The notes beneath the pieces were generated by a model that did not search any database, was not told the origin of the DNA, and was given only the letters and a program-made list of their open reading frames with translations. A program made the translations under genes and the position numbers. Shown here one piece after another: positions 7,687-18,219 of a DNA stretch of 64,000 bases (its first letter is position 1; each line of letters begins with the position of its first letter). The stretch lies in assembly GCF_001667275.1 (NCBI RefSeq), contig NZ_LZHV01000006.1, positions 1 through 64,000 on the forward strand, read 5' to 3'. The DNA is from Mycobacterium sp. ACS4054. GTDB taxonomy: Bacteria > Actinomycetota > Actinomycetes > Mycobacteriales > Mycobacteriaceae.

Positions 7687-9090
7687 TCAGGACGCGGTTC
7701 TGCCGGCCCCGGGCAGGGTCTGCTCGTAGCGGCTTTCCTCCGGCGCGCTGAGGGGCCGGATCGGCAGTTGCCGGTGCCTGGGAGTGCTGAGGGCGTTGTG
7801 CCGCAACGTCACCCGCTCGACCCCGGCGTGCCGGCCGAGGTAGCTCGTCGCGTGCGGCCACGCCACCTTGGCCTCCGGCCCGAGCTGCGCGCCGACCAGC
7901 TCGGCGAATTCCCGGAAGTGCGGGCCCAAGGTGACGGTGCCACCGGCGGCCACGGCCCGCAGGACGAACTGGGTGAACACCCGGGCGTCGCCCAGGTTGA
8001 CGCTCACGTCGACGTCGTCGAACGGCAGATAGACCGGGTAGTGGCTCGCCGTCTCACCGACCAGCACGCCCGCCGACCCGATGGGCAGCTGACAGTGCCG
8101 ATCGGAGACCAGGGTCTGACCCTGCAACGCGGCCCGCTGGCCACCGGACACCCGCTGGAACCCGCGGCGCTTTCCCGGCTTGTCTGCGGTGGTGAGCAAA
8201 ACCGTGGACTGGGGCGTCGCCCCCGCCCCGATGCGGACCCGGACGATGGTGTGATCGGCGGGAGCCGCCCACCACACGTCCGGGCCGCCGGGCGCGGTGT
8301 ATGCGGTGGTGAAGCTGTTGCGCCCCTTGATCGTCGACCATCTCTCCCGTTCGAAGCCGATGTCCGTGGCGCGGTCGTAGTCGTCGAAGCTGCGCCCGCA
8401 CACCGCGTCGACCCCGTGCCTGGCCAGTTCGTCGGCGATCCGCGTCGTCGACGCCACCAGGTAGCGGACCAGTCCCGCCACCCCGGCGTCGCGCCGCCCG
8501 GCCGACTTGCGGTCGACGCGCGGATCGGCGCGGATGATGATCCAGGTCCGGCGGTGCGCCGGCGCCGGGTCGGAGCCGACCAGCTGCTCGTACATGCCCA
8601 CCACGTCCGCCGCGGCCGTCTTGGCCACGCGATAGCCCGCCGAGACGACGTCGGCCTCCAGGTCGGGACAGTGCACGCACAGCAACTGCTCGAGCAACCG
8701 GGTGTCCACCACGTCGTCGGTGTTCGCCTTCCCGTCGACGATGACGGTCGGGGTGAACGGACGCGGGACGAGCTCGATGACGGCGACCAGGACCTTGCCC
8801 TTCCACCGCACGGCGACGTGGTCACCCGGCTGCACGGTGGCTCCCACGACGGGCTCCGACGGCGTATCCAGGGGCCGACGGCGGCGCACCAGCCAGGCGA
8901 AGAACGCGGCCACCCAGCCGAGCAACCGTCGACCGCGGAAGGTGACCAACGCCAGCAGCACCGCGACGCCCACGATGGTGGGGCCCGCCCAGGGGTAGCG
9001 CGTCTTCAGGAACAGCAGGATGCACGGCGGGGCCAGCACCCCCAAGAACAGCGCGTACACGGTGCTGAACCGGAGCCCCAGTGATCGCAT
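7687..9090 (-). CDS. eccE1: EccE1, ESX-1 conserved membrane component
   Basis: A 467-residue homologue of Rv3882c EccE1 (462 aa). Two transmembrane helices near residues 8-28 and 35-55 are followed by a basic RRRR stretch and a cytosolic domain. The phrases SEPVVGATVQPGDHVAVRW and DAVCGRSFDDYDRATDIGF are almost as in M. tuberculosis. EccE sits at the periphery of the ESX membrane complex with EccB, EccC and EccD. The ATG at 9090 begins 5 bp after the mycP1 stop; a GTG at 9099 overlapping that stop is an alternative. It is co-transcribed with mycP1. Confidence 0.93.
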   Translation of the reverse strand: MRSLGLRFSTVYALFLGVLAPPCILLFLKTRYPWAGPTIVGVAVLLALVTFRGRRLLGWVAAFFAWLVRRRRPLDTPSEPVVGATVQPGDHVAVRWKGKVLVAVIELVPRPFTPTVIVDGKANTDDVVDTRLLEQLLCVHCPDLEADVVSAGYRVAKTAAADVVGMYEQLVGSDPAPAHRRTWIIIRADPRVDRKSAGRRDAGVAGLVRYLVASTTRIADELARHGVDAVCGRSFDDYDRATDIGFERERWSTIKGRNSFTTAYTAPGGPDVWWAAPADHTIVRVRIGAGATPQSTVLLTTADKPGKRRGFQRVSGGQRAALQGQTLVSDRHCQLPIGSAGVLVGETASHYPVYLPFDDVDVSVNLGDARVFTQFVLRAVAAGGTVTLGPHFREFAELVGAQLGPEAKVAWPHATSYLGRHAGVERVTLRHNALSTPRHRQLPIRPLSAPEESRYEQTLPGAGRTAS

Positions 9091-9095
9091 CGTCG

Positions 9096-10439
9096 TCACC
9101 GCCGCCGCAGCGCTCGTCCGGCGAGCGCGGCCATTCCCAGCGCCAGGGTCAGCCCGATGATTCCCAGCGCCACGGCGGTGATGGGCCCGTGATCGGGCGG
9201 CGGCACCGGCACCGGGGGCTGGATCCGCTTCACCGACGGGGCGTTCCCGGCTCCCGCCGGGAGGTCCCAGGTCAGCGCCGCGACGGCGTCGACGACGCCC
9301 GCGCCCACCGCGTCGTCGACGCCGCCGCCGGGGTGTCGCGCGGTGGCCGTGATCCGATTGATGATCTGGGCCGGAGGCAGGTCGGGAAACTTTTGCCGGA
9401 GCAGGGCCGCCACGCCGGAGACGTACGCCGCGGCGAACGAGGTTCCGGCGATGGGGACGGGACCGTCCTTGCCGGGCAACGCATCCACCGGTTCGCCGTT
9501 GCCGCCGAGCGCGACGATGTCCTCCGCGGGTGCCGCCACGCCCACCCAGGGTCCGTTCATCGAGAACGGGCTCGGCGCCCCGTTCTGGCCGACGCCGCCA
9601 ACGGCCAGCACCAGCGGCGCGTACCACGCCGGCGTGACGATGGTCTGCACCTGCTCCCAGCCGCGGGGGTCGTTCGGCCGGGACGCGTCGGGCGGGGGGT
9701 TCTGCGAGCAGTCGCCGCCGGTGTTGCCGGCCGCGACGATGACGACGGCGCCCTTGACGTTGACCGCGTAGTTGAGGGCGGCGCCCAGGGAGGACTCGTC
9801 CACCGGTTTGCGCACCTTGAAGCAGGCCGCCTCGCTGATGTTGATCACGCCGGCACCCATGTTGGCCGCGTGCACCACGGCGCGGGCGAGGCTGCGGACG
9901 GACCCGGCCGCCGGTGAGGCGTTCGGGTCGTTCTGGTTGTTCTGGTTGTCCTTGGCCTCGAAGGCCTCCGACGTCTGGCGCACCGAGATCAGCCGCGCGT
10001 CGGGCGCGACACCGACGAACCCGTCGGTGAGCGAGGGCCTGCCGGCGATGATGGACGCGGTGAGCGTGCCGTGGGCGTCGCAGTCGGAGAGGCCGTTGCC
10101 GTCGGGGACGACGAAATCGCCGCCCGGCTCCGCCGGGACCCGGGGTGAGGCGTCCACGCCGGTGTCGATCACCGCCACCGTGACCCCGGCGCCGGTCGCG
10201 AATCGCTGCGCCTGCCCGACGCCCAGGTAGGCGTTGGCCCACGGGGCATCGTGAAAGTTGGTGCCCGGCAACGTCAATGGCGCACGGCAGACGCGGCGCT
10301 GTTCCAGGGGCTGGTCGGGTCCGGTGGTGTCCGGCGGCACCGCGGCCGGGTCTATCGAGGGTGGGGCGACCGCGGCGGCGGGCGGCGCGGTGAGCAATAC
10401 GAACATGAGCGCCACCGTGATCGGGAAGATACGGTGCAC
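9096..10439 (-). CDS. mycP1: MycP1, subtilisin-like mycosin of ESX-1
   Basis: A 447-residue homologue of Rv3883c (446 aa). A signal peptide covers residues 1-24 (LMFVLLTAPPAAA), followed by the mycosin N-terminal extension. The S8 catalytic triad is intact: D92 (VIDTG), H123 (DAHGT), S334 (GTSFAAAY), with oxyanion N239. A C-terminal transmembrane helix (about 420-440) and basic tail anchor it, facing the periplasm. MycP1 cleaves EspB and stabilises the ESX-1 complex. GTG at 10439 matches the known N-terminus (-HRIF). It is followed 5 bp later by eccE1 and lies 108 bp after eccA2, as in M. tuberculosis. Confidence 0.94.
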   Translation of the reverse strand: MHRIFPITVALMFVLLTAPPAAAVAPPSIDPAAVPPDTTGPDQPLEQRRVCRAPLTLPGTNFHDAPWANAYLGVGQAQRFATGAGVTVAVIDTGVDASPRVPAEPGGDFVVPDGNGLSDCDAHGTLTASIIAGRPSLTDGFVGVAPDARLISVRQTSEAFEAKDNQNNQNDPNASPAAGSVRSLARAVVHAANMGAGVINISEAACFKVRKPVDESSLGAALNYAVNVKGAVVIVAAGNTGGDCSQNPPPDASRPNDPRGWEQVQTIVTPAWYAPLVLAVGGVGQNGAPSPFSMNGPWVGVAAPAEDIVALGGNGEPVDALPGKDGPVPIAGTSFAAAYVSGVAALLRQKFPDLPPAQIINRITATARHPGGGVDDAVGAGVVDAVAALTWDLPAGAGNAPSVKRIQPPVPVPPPDHGPITAVALGIIGLTLALGMAALAGRALRRR

Positions 10440-10547
10440 CTCCGGACACTCCAATCGCTTCGCCGCGGCGGCCGCACTGGCTCGCCGCGGGCCTGCGAGC
10501 ATCCTAAGCTTTCCGGGCCGCGTCCCGAACGCTTTTTTAGGAGGCGA

Positions 10548-12386
10548 TCACCAGACGATGGCGGCCATGTCGCGGTTGTCCGAACACACGCTGCGCACCG
10601 CGGCATCGATGTCGGGGGCGGTGATGATCTGCAGATCCTCGACCGTCACCGGCTGGCCCGCGCGCTTCTGGCCGACCACGCGGGTGTCCCGGAAACCCTC
10701 CGCACGCTCAATGACGTTGCGGGCGAACCGGCCGTTCTGCATGGCGTCGATGCCGTTGCGCCCGCCCGGAGTCGTGTAGTTACGGATCGTGGTGGCCGCG
10801 TCCAGGAACGTGGCCCGCGCCGCGTCGTCGAGCTTGCTGGCGCGCGGCGCGGCGTAGCGGTGCCCGATCTCGACGATCTCCGCGGGCGAATACGACTCGA
10901 ACCGCAGCTTGCGGTTGAACCGCCCGGCCAAACCCGGGTTCACGGTGAGGAATTCGTCCACCTGGTCCTCGTAACCCGCGCCGATGAAACAGAAGTCGAA
11001 GCGGTGCGCTTCCAGCGCCACCAGCAACTGGTTGACGGCCTCCATGCCGATCATGTCGGGTGTCCCGTCCTGGTGCCGCTCGATCAGCGAGTAGAACTCG
11101 TCCATGAAAATGATTCGGCCCAGCGACTTTTCGATCAACTCGTTGGTCTTGGGGCCCGACTCGCCGATGTAGTGCCCGCAGAAGTCCGAGCGGCGAACCT
11201 CGCGAATCTCGGGGTGGCGGACGATGCCCATTCCGGCGTAGATCTTGCCCAGCGCCTCGGCGGTGGTCGTCTTACCGGTTCCGGGCGGTCCGACCAGCAG
11301 CATGTGGTTGGTCTGCCCCTCCACCGGCAGCCCGTGCTCGAGGCGCATCATGCGCACTTCGAGCTGGTCCTCGAGCGCCGACACCGCCTGCTTGACCGCC
11401 GCCAGACCGACCTGCTTGGCCAACAGGGCGTCGCCCTCGGCGAGCAGCTCGGCCCGCCGCTCGGCGGTGGCATCGTCGTCGAGCTCGTCTCGGCTCTTGG
11501 CCGTCGACACGTCCCAGCGGTCGGTGCGGCTGGCGATCGTCTCCTCGTCGGTCACCACCAGGTGCAGGTTCGGGTCGGCCAACGCCTCCTTGGCCGCCTC
11601 GGTGAGGACCCCGTTGATGGTCGCCTTGGACAACCAGACCTGGGCCTTGTCCTCCTCGCGTAGCTGGCGGTGCACCATGCCGCGGACGTACGCCAAATCG
11701 GCCACCAGCAGCGGGATATCGGCCGGCCCGATCGAAGCGGTCAGCACGTCCGCATCGAAGCGGCCCGACGCGTTGGTCTGCCCGATCACGTCGACGCGGT
11801 CCAGCCAATCCAGCGCCACCCGGCCCTGCCCGAGGTGCGCGGCCGCGTGGGCCGCCAGCGCGCAGATCGACGCCGTCACCGCCGACATGATGATGGCCTG
11901 TGGCGGCAGTTCTTCGGCGGCGGCCAGCAACACGTCCGGCCAACGCTGCGTGGTGTACATCAGGAACGCGCGGGCCAGCTGGTGCCACTGATAGTTGGCC
12001 CAGGAATCCAACAGGTCGCGGTTGGCCAGCAGCCGGTCCGCCTCGGGGTACTCCCCGGCGATGGTCAGCGCCGACGCCAACGCCAGCCCGACTTGCGAGG
12101 CGTCGGTCACGGTGATCCCGATGTAGGGGCCCAGCTGGATCTCGGCGGCGAGCGTCTGCCCGATGCGGGTGGTCTCGCGGTGCAACCATTCGCTGGCGGC
12201 ATACAGCTTCTTCAGCGATGCCAAGGCGTTGTCACCGCAGGCGACGCGGCCCAGCCACGCGTCGGCCATCGACGAGTCGGCATCGGTGGCCGCGACGAAC
12301 TCCGGCAGCGCCGCCGCCCGGCCCTGCCGGCTCTTGATCGCCATGGCCCGATCGAAATGCCTACGGGCAGTTTGTAAATCACCCAT
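10548..12386 (-). CDS. eccA2: EccA2, AAA+ ATPase of ESX-2
   Basis: A 612-residue homologue of Rv3884c (619 aa). Residues 1-290 are a TPR-like helical region, then a CbxX/CfxQ AAA+ domain with Walker A GPPGTGKTTTAEALG, Walker B RIIFMDEFYSL and an arginine-finger region (GLAGRFNRK). Near-identical blocks to M. tuberculosis (ENVIERAEGFRDTR type, CSDNRDMAAIVW end) make the assignment secure. EccA ATPases act in the cytosol on PE/PPE-EspG complexes. The start ATG has GAAGAG 8 nt upstream and lies 35 bp after eccE2. It joins the ESX-2 and ESX-1 genes head to tail. Confidence 0.94.
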   Translation of the reverse strand: MGDLQTARRHFDRAMAIKSRQGRAAALPEFVAATDADSSMADAWLGRVACGDNALASLKKLYAASEWLHRETTRIGQTLAAEIQLGPYIGITVTDASQVGLALASALTIAGEYPEADRLLANRDLLDSWANYQWHQLARAFLMYTTQRWPDVLLAAAEELPPQAIIMSAVTASICALAAHAAAHLGQGRVALDWLDRVDVIGQTNASGRFDADVLTASIGPADIPLLVADLAYVRGMVHRQLREEDKAQVWLSKATINGVLTEAAKEALADPNLHLVVTDEETIASRTDRWDVSTAKSRDELDDDATAERRAELLAEGDALLAKQVGLAAVKQAVSALEDQLEVRMMRLEHGLPVEGQTNHMLLVGPPGTGKTTTAEALGKIYAGMGIVRHPEIREVRRSDFCGHYIGESGPKTNELIEKSLGRIIFMDEFYSLIERHQDGTPDMIGMEAVNQLLVALEAHRFDFCFIGAGYEDQVDEFLTVNPGLAGRFNRKLRFESYSPAEIVEIGHRYAAPRASKLDDAARATFLDAATTIRNYTTPGGRNGIDAMQNGRFARNVIERAEGFRDTRVVGQKRAGQPVTVEDLQIITAPDIDAAVRSVCSDNRDMAAIVW

Positions 12387-12421
12387 TGTGTGCGCTCTTC
12401 AAACTCAAACTCGCTGACGTA

Positions 12422-13981
12422 CTAGAAAACCGACATGGTGACCGGGTCGAGGCTCACATAGCGGTTCTCGGCGCGGAACATGTCCATCTCGACGAGCCAG
12501 TCCTTGCCGGCCGCGCCGACCCGCACCGTGGCGGGGCCGATCTGCTCGATGATCACCTCGAAGTTGTGCCGCTGGCCCTCGGGCAGCCTCGTGCCCGACG
12601 GGGCGACGGTGATCACGGTAACGGGTCGCGGGGTCGGCGAGATCGGACCGACGTGCTCCACGACGCTGACCGTGGTGCGCGGCGCGGGCCGGGGCGTGCT
12701 GACGACGCTGATCTCCGGCATCCGCACGGTGGTCCATCGCGTGGTGTCGCGGGTGTGCACGCAGACGCGCTCGCCGGCGCCGGCGGTGCGGATCACGATG
12801 CGCTTGGCGATCGGGTCGTCGGCGGCCACGAAGACCCGCGACAGCTCACCGGCATCGGTGACCGGGATCAGCAGCCGGTCCCCGTTGCTCAGCTTGCCGA
12901 TGAGCACGCCCGATGGGCCGATCTCGGTGACCAGGTGCTCGGGCAGGCGGCTGGGTCGCAGGGCGCGCAGGTAGGGCCGCGGCCCGCACATGTTGGCCGC
13001 GGCGGCGGCGGCCTGTTCCCCGTTGAGCCGGCGCAGGATGACGCTGGGCGCGGTGGGAGCCGGCGTCGGTGTGCGCACGGTGATGGTGGCGGTGCAGGTA
13101 GCGTCCGGATACAGGGTCAGGTTCTGGATGACCTCGTCGGCGCGCAGCGTCCAGGCCTGGGACAGCACGCGCGACGTGATCGCCTCCGGGGGATACGCGT
13201 AGGTCGTCATCCAGCCCGCCTCACCGCGGATGGCCTTCCACCTCTGCGTGTCCCCCTCGATCGCGTCGCACCCCAGCCGCCGATCGAGCTCGCCCAGGTC
13301 GGTGGCGGTGGCCACCTTCGCCCGCAACCCCTGGCAACGCAGCAGCCCCGCGATGCGCTGTGCCACCGAAATCGCCGCGGAGCCAACGGTTGTGCGCCAG
13401 CGCAGCGCTTGCGTGTTGTCGATGATCGACAGCCGCATGATCAGCCAGGTTTCGCGCCGGCCCGCATACGGCGGCGTGCCGATCTCCGAGTCATACACCC
13501 GCGGATAGTCCCCGATGGTGCCGTGCCGAGAGCCGAGCGAGACGACGCTGATCGAGTCGAGCTGCAGCCCCAACGCCTGCTGCATCATCGGCACCAGTTC
13601 CACCACGTCGATGACGTTGTCGGTCTCGACGGTCACCGAGCCGGTCACCGTGGTGGCCTGGTGCGCCCTGCCGAGCAGCTGCACCGCCACCACCGCGACA
13701 CCGTCCTGCACCCGGACTCCACCGCCGGATCGGTTGTTGGCCACCGTGATTGGCACATCCCAGCGGATCGGGCGCCGGCCGTGCCGCCACAGCACCAGCC
13801 ATGACCACGCCGGCTGACCCCACCAGCGGACGAACACCAGCGCGACGCCGACCACCACGGCGACCGCCGCGCCGCGGTAGCCGCCGGCCGCCCAGCTCGC
13901 CACCGCGAGCAGGAAGATCACCCAGACCCCGAGGACCCGCCGGTTGCTACCCGGGCTGAACCCGGTCAGCCTGGTCCTCAC
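12422..13981 (-). CDS. eccE2: EccE2, ESX-2 membrane component
   Basis: A 519-residue homologue of Rv3885c (537 aa). Two N-terminal helices ([20 protein letters not shown], then [14 protein letters not shown]) precede a long cytosolic domain with [19 protein letters not shown] and [18 protein letters not shown] blocks shared with M. tuberculosis EccE2. The GTG start at 13981 overlaps the mycP2 stop (GTGA), indicating translational coupling. About 20 residues in the C-terminal third found in M. tuberculosis are absent, which accounts for the shorter length. The role is structural, at the periphery of the ESX-2 inner-membrane complex. Confidence 0.9.
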   Translation of the reverse strand: MRTRLTGFSPGSNRRVLGVWVIFLLAVASWAAGGYRGAAVAVVVGVALVFVRWWGQPAWSWLVLWRHGRRPIRWDVPITVANNRSGGGVRVQDGVAVVAVQLLGRAHQATTVTGSVTVETDNVIDVVELVPMMQQALGLQLDSISVVSLGSRHGTIGDYPRVYDSEIGTPPYAGRRETWLIMRLSIIDNTQALRWRTTVGSAAISVAQRIAGLLRCQGLRAKVATATDLGELDRRLGCDAIEGDTQRWKAIRGEAGWMTTYAYPPEAITSRVLSQAWTLRADEVIQNLTLYPDATCTATITVRTPTPAPTAPSVILRRLNGEQAAAAAANMCGPRPYLRALRPSRLPEHLVTEIGPSGVLIGKLSNGDRLLIPVTDAGELSRVFVAADDPIAKRIVIRTAGAGERVCVHTRDTTRWTTVRMPEISVVSTPRPAPRTTVSVVEHVGPISPTPRPVTVITVAPSGTRLPEGQRHNFEVIIEQIGPATVRVGAAGKDWLVEMDMFRAENRYVSLDPVTMSVF

Positions 13982-15551
13982 CGCGCCCGCCTCAGCCGCG
14001 CGGCGACCGTGGCCACCAGCACACCGGCGGCCACCGCGCCGATGAACCCGATGGCGACGTTGCGCGCCCGGTGATCGGCCGGCGGGGGCGGCGGGGCGGG
14101 CCGGATCACCCGGGTTTGCGCGCCGGGCGGCAGCCGGTCGCCCGGCGGGATGTTGAACGTCAGTGCCGCAACGGGATCCACCAGCCCGTAGCCGACCTTG
14201 TTGTCCACCCCCGCCGGCGGATTGTGCGCCGACTGGACGATCCGGTTGATCACCTGATGCGCGCTCAGGTCGGGGAACTTCGCCCGGACCAGCGCCGCCA
14301 CCCCGCTGACGTAGGCGGCCGAGAAACTGGTGCCCCAGAACGGCATGTTCTTCTCGCCCGGCCGCGACGGCGGGTAGGCGTTGACCGGCCCGCCGCCCTG
14401 CGGCGACAGACCCATGATGTGGGTGCCGGGCGCCGCGACGCTCACCCACGGGCCCGACATGCTCTTGTCGAGCGCGGCGCCGGTCGCGTCGACCGCACCG
14501 ACCGACAGCACGTAATCGGAGAACCACGACGGCGACGAGACCACCTTCACCTGATGCCAGTCCCGCGGATCCGAGGGATCCAGCGGGTCGTACATCGGGT
14601 TGTTGTTGCAGCCGGCTTCCCCGTCATTGCCGGCCGCGGCGACCACCACCGCGTCCTTCACGGTGGCGGCGTACCACAGCGCCGCGCCGAGCGCCCGCTG
14701 GTCGGCCGGGGCCGCGGCCGGCAGGCATGCGGTGACCGAAATGTTGATCACCTTCGCCCCCATGTTGGCCGCGTGGACCACCGCCCGCGCCACCGTATTG
14801 AGCGTGCCGGCTTTGACCTTCTCGTCGGAGTTGGGGTCTCCCGGTGGCGGATTGACCGGCTCAAAAGCCCTGGAGGACTGGCGGATTGAGATGATCGTCG
14901 CGTGCGGGGCCACCCCGACCACCCCGTCGGGCGCACCCGGCGGGAGCGGGGGCACCGCGGGTTCGTCCTCGGTCTGCGGGTCGGCCGGCCCGTTGGAGGC
15001 CGCGGTGGCGCCCCCGGCGGCGGCACCTCGACCGGGGTCGGCGGCGCCCCGTTGGCCGGCGGTGGTCCGGCGGGCGGGGGGAACGCCGGCGTCGACGGCA
15101 TCGGGCGCGGCATCGGCAGGACGCCTTGCGGCGCGGCGGCGATGATCGAGCCCACGATCGTGCCGTGCGCATCGCAATCGGACAGGCCGTCCTCGCCCAT
15201 GATGTAGTCACCCCCGGGCACGGCCGGCAGCCGGGGGTTGGGCGAGACGCCGGTGTCGATGACCGCCACCGGAACACCGGTGCCGGTGCTGTACTGCCAC
15301 GCCTTGGTGATGTTGAGCAGATTGAAGCCCGGCGCCAGCTGCGCCACGTCGGGGTTTCGCACCGTGATCGGCGTCGAGCAGCTGTTGGCCCGCCGCATCG
15401 GTTGATCCGATCGGGGCGGCCCGTCCGGTGGCACCATTGCGGGATCCACCTGGGGCGGCGTGATCGCCTGCGCGGCAGGGATATTCGCGGACAGCGCGAC
15501 GAGGGCGACGGCGCCGGCCACCGCCGCGGCCCTTTTCAGTGGCGAATCCAC
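13978..15551 (-). pseudogene. mycP2: mycP2, ESX-2 mycosin interrupted by a single-base frameshift
   Basis: The two halves of a Rv3886c-like mycosin (550 aa in M. tuberculosis) lie in different frames. The N-terminal part from GTG 15551 encodes a signal peptide, D99 (VIDTG) and H129 (DAHGT) and runs into the Pro-rich linker. The C-terminal part (SNGP-DPQTEDEPAVPP onward, with GTSFSAAY Ser, terminal helix and basic tail) is read one base off. The frames can be joined by one extra G in the five-base C run at 15011-15015 (plus strand), or by -1 slippage there, giving about 524 residues. Read literally, the first frame stops at 14748 without the catalytic Ser. GGGAGGG precedes the start, which overlaps eccD2 by 16 bp. 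An assembly error is possible. Confidence 0.85.
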
Positions 15552-17065
15552 GTGAACAGCCCTCCCAGGGCCGCCGCGGCGGGCAGCAGGACGATGAACG
15601 CCAGCACTTCCACCCATTCCACCGTCAACCGGATAAAGGGTCTGAACCGCACCGTCGGCACCAACAGCGCCGCGGCCAGTCCGCAGGCGGCGAAGGCCGC
15701 CACCGCCGCCGCGGGCCAAAGCAGCCCGCTCGTAACGTCTTTCGGCTCGGCGAGCGCGTATTTGAGCACTCCGGCGCATACCGCGGCCGCCGCCCCGCAG
15801 GCCAGCGCGACGGCCTGGTATTTGGCGGCGAATCCGCGGCCCTGCGTGATGAAGATGCCCACCACCAGCCCGGCGACCACCAGCGCGAGCCAGGCCCACG
15901 GGCGCCCGGGCGTCAGCACCCCCCACACCGCGGCGGGCAGGACGAGCGACACCCCGACGCACACGCCGACCTGCACCGCGTTGACCAACCGCGCGGAGGC
16001 GGCGATCGCCGCGCCGCGCGCGGTGATGTCGGTCAGTTCGTTGTCCTCGTCCTCGGATTCGTCCTCGCTGACCGGGGAGACGGTGTCCACGGGCATGCCT
16101 TCGCGGCGCGCGAACAGGTCGCGGCCGGTGATCGACCCGAAGTGCGGCGGCCGCACCCGAGCCACCCAGAGCGCGATCAGCGGCGTCATCCGCACCAGGA
16201 TCAGCAATCCGACCAGCACGCAGATGGCGAGCACCTGCGCCGAGGCCGGCCGGAACATCCGGACGAGGGCGACCGCGGCGAGGATCCCGCACACCGTCAC
16301 CACCGCGGTGACGACCGCGGTCTGCCACCGCTTGCGCGTCATCACCCCGATGGCGATGGCCCCCAGGATCACGATCACCAGGCCGATCAACCCGTGGGCC
16401 GCCCCCAGCGCGCCGGGCGGCGCGCAGCCACCCGCGACGGCCAGCAGCACGACCGCGAGCCAGCCGAAGCCGCTGAACAGGTCGCGGCGCTCGCGCCAAC
16501 CCCACCAGACCACCGAGGCCGCGACCACCAGCAAGACGCCGACGGCGCCGGCCACCGCGGCGGGGACGGGGCTGTCGGTGAACGTCCGCGCACGCAGCGT
16601 CAGCGCCACCACCACCGCCGCGGCCATGGCGATGATCGCGATCGCGGTGTGCGCGGCGGTCAGCGGCGTCACCGGGGCGAACATCCGGTCGCCGCCGTCG
16701 CGACCGAGCCACTTACCCATGGCCGCCAGCCCGGTCGACAGCGACTCGTACTGCGGTTCGAACGACTCGCCGTCGACCCGGGGCACCAGCACCAGGGTGT
16801 CGCCGTCCTGCACGCCGAGCTCGTCAAGGCTCTTGTTGATGTCGAGCCGCACCCCGTTGATCTTGTGCAGTTCGTAGCTGCCCGCCGGCAACGTAATGCC
16901 TTCGAACCCTTTGCGCTTCAGGTCGGCGTCGAAGAGCTCGACCATTCCCTCGAAGAATCCCTCCACCGGAATTCCGGCAGGGAAAACTTGGGAGCAGAGA
17001 TGCTTCTCGTAGGAAATGTTGACCGCACAGCGCGCCGGGAAAGCGACCTTATGCGCTGATGTCAC
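15536..17065 (-). CDS. eccD2: EccD2, ESX-2 multi-spanning membrane channel component
   Basis: A 509-residue protein, the same length as M. tuberculosis EccD2 (Rv3887c). Residues 15-95 are a ubiquitin-like cytosolic domain ([20 protein letters not shown]). From about residue 130 onward there are some eleven hydrophobic helices, with an acidic cytosolic loop ([15 protein letters not shown]) near residue 330. EccD dimers form the vestibule of the ESX inner-membrane pore. The ATG at 17065 overlaps the stop of the Rv3888c-like gene (ATGA), and the 3' end overlaps mycP2. Confidence 0.93.
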   Translation of the reverse strand: MTSAHKVAFPARCAVNISYEKHLCSQVFPAGIPVEGFFEGMVELFDADLKRKGFEGITLPAGSYELHKINGVRLDINKSLDELGVQDGDTLVLVPRVDGESFEPQYESLSTGLAAMGKWLGRDGGDRMFAPVTPLTAAHTAIAIIAMAAAVVVALTLRARTFTDSPVPAAVAGAVGVLLVVAASVVWWGWRERRDLFSGFGWLAVVLLAVAGGCAPPGALGAAHGLIGLVIVILGAIAIGVMTRKRWQTAVVTAVVTVCGILAAVALVRMFRPASAQVLAICVLVGLLILVRMTPLIALWVARVRPPHFGSITGRDLFARREGMPVDTVSPVSEDESEDEDNELTDITARGAAIAASARLVNAVQVGVCVGVSLVLPAAVWGVLTPGRPWAWLALVVAGLVVGIFITQGRGFAAKYQAVALACGAAAAVCAGVLKYALAEPKDVTSGLLWPAAAVAAFAACGLAAALLVPTVRFRPFIRLTVEWVEVLAFIVLLPAAAALGGLFTWIRH

Positions 17066-18087
17066 GGCGCCGTCCGCTCGGCATCTGGAATGTATTTGTC
17101 GGCCAACCCGGCGGTAATTTCAAAAAGCCGCAACCGCGTCTTTTTCTTCAATTCATGAACCGTGTCGATGAGTCCGCCTTTGGCCAGGTGCGGATCGAAC
17201 GGCATCTCTTCGACAGTTGCGCCGACTTTGCTGAACCGTTCCGTCAGGTAAGCGAGCGCATCCTTGTCGGTGATCTCGTCGGTGTGGTTGATGATCACGG
17301 TGCTCCGCGAAACCAGCTCGTGGTAACCCTGTGACCGCAGATAGTCCACCGCCCGCAGCACCGGCCGGGACCGGTCGGCGGTGATGCCGGAGACGAACAC
17401 GAGGGTGTCGGTGCTTTCCAGGACCGGCTTCATCACCTCGTGTTCCAAGTCGGGCGAGGTGTCGACGATCATCACGGTGTGCGTGCGCCGCAACCGCGAC
17501 AAGACGCCGGAGAACATGGCCGGCACCAGCGGCCGGGGCTGGTCGGACGTGCGGTTTCCGGCGAGCACGTCCAGCCCGATCGGGTTCTGCCCCAAGTGTT
17601 CACGAATGTCCGCGTACCCCTGGACGTCGGTGTCGTTGATGATGGCGGTGTAGTCGCCCGGCGGCGACTCGTCGATGCGGTCGGCCAGCGTGCCGAAACC
17701 GGGGACGGCGTCGATCGCAATCACGTTCTGCGGGCGGCACTCTCGGAACACACCACCGATGCAGGCGACCATCGTCGAGACGCCGACGCCACCCTTACCC
17801 GAGACCACCGTGATGACGTACTGCCTACGGATGTGCCGCCGGATGCGGTTCTGCAGGTCACGGTAGTGCCGCTCGCTGGGCGATTCCCCGGGGTTTATTT
17901 TCTTAAATGAGATGACGTAGATGAATTTCCGCCAACCCGAGCCTGGAGGAATCTTTCGAGGCGCCGCCAGATCGGTAATGCGCATGGTGTCCGATACCGA
18001 ATCGGGGAAGTTGCGGCTCCCTGACGGATCCCCCCGTCTGAGCGCCCCTTCGTCCGACATATTCGGGTCATTCCAAGGGCTCGTCAC
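17062..18087 (-). CDS. MinD/ParA-like P-loop protein of the ESX-2 locus (Rv3888c-like)
   Basis: A 341-residue protein in the position of Rv3888c. Residues 85-130 hold the P-loop region [19 protein letters not shown]. It keeps the first (signature) lysine of the MinD/ParA deviant Walker A, but the lysine of the usual GKT/GKS is valine. [11 protein letters not shown] and [16 protein letters not shown] correspond to the switch regions. Related MinD-like proteins, such as EspI of ESX-1, regulate secretion with ATP level; a similar role here is inference. It is coupled to eccD2 by an ATGA overlap and lies 132 bp after espG2, so it may also have its own promoter. Confidence 0.8.
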   Translation of the reverse strand: MTSPWNDPNMSDEGALRRGDPSGSRNFPDSVSDTMRITDLAAPRKIPPGSGWRKFIYVISFKKINPGESPSERHYRDLQNRIRRHIRRQYVITVVSGKGGVGVSTMVACIGGVFRECRPQNVIAIDAVPGFGTLADRIDESPPGDYTAIINDTDVQGYADIREHLGQNPIGLDVLAGNRTSDQPRPLVPAMFSGVLSRLRRTHTVMIVDTSPDLEHEVMKPVLESTDTLVFVSGITADRSRPVLRAVDYLRSQGYHELVSRSTVIINHTDEITDKDALAYLTERFSKVGATVEEMPFDPHLAKGGLIDTVHELKKKTRLRLFEITAGLADKYIPDAERTAP

Positions 18088-18219
18088 TTCGCGATGCTAA
18101 CACGCTCGGCGATACCGCGTTTACCGATCAAGAGACCGTTCAAGCGCGTAAGGGGTTGCCATTCCACGCCATTGGTTTACTGACTTATCTTGGGTCAGTT
18201 GAGAAGTCGGCCCGTCCGG

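Noticed and set aside
7687..10449. A 920-residue frame covering eccE1 and most of mycP1
   Set aside because: Only its C-terminal half is EccE1; the rest is a shadow of mycP1 in another frame. The true eccE1 start is near 9090.
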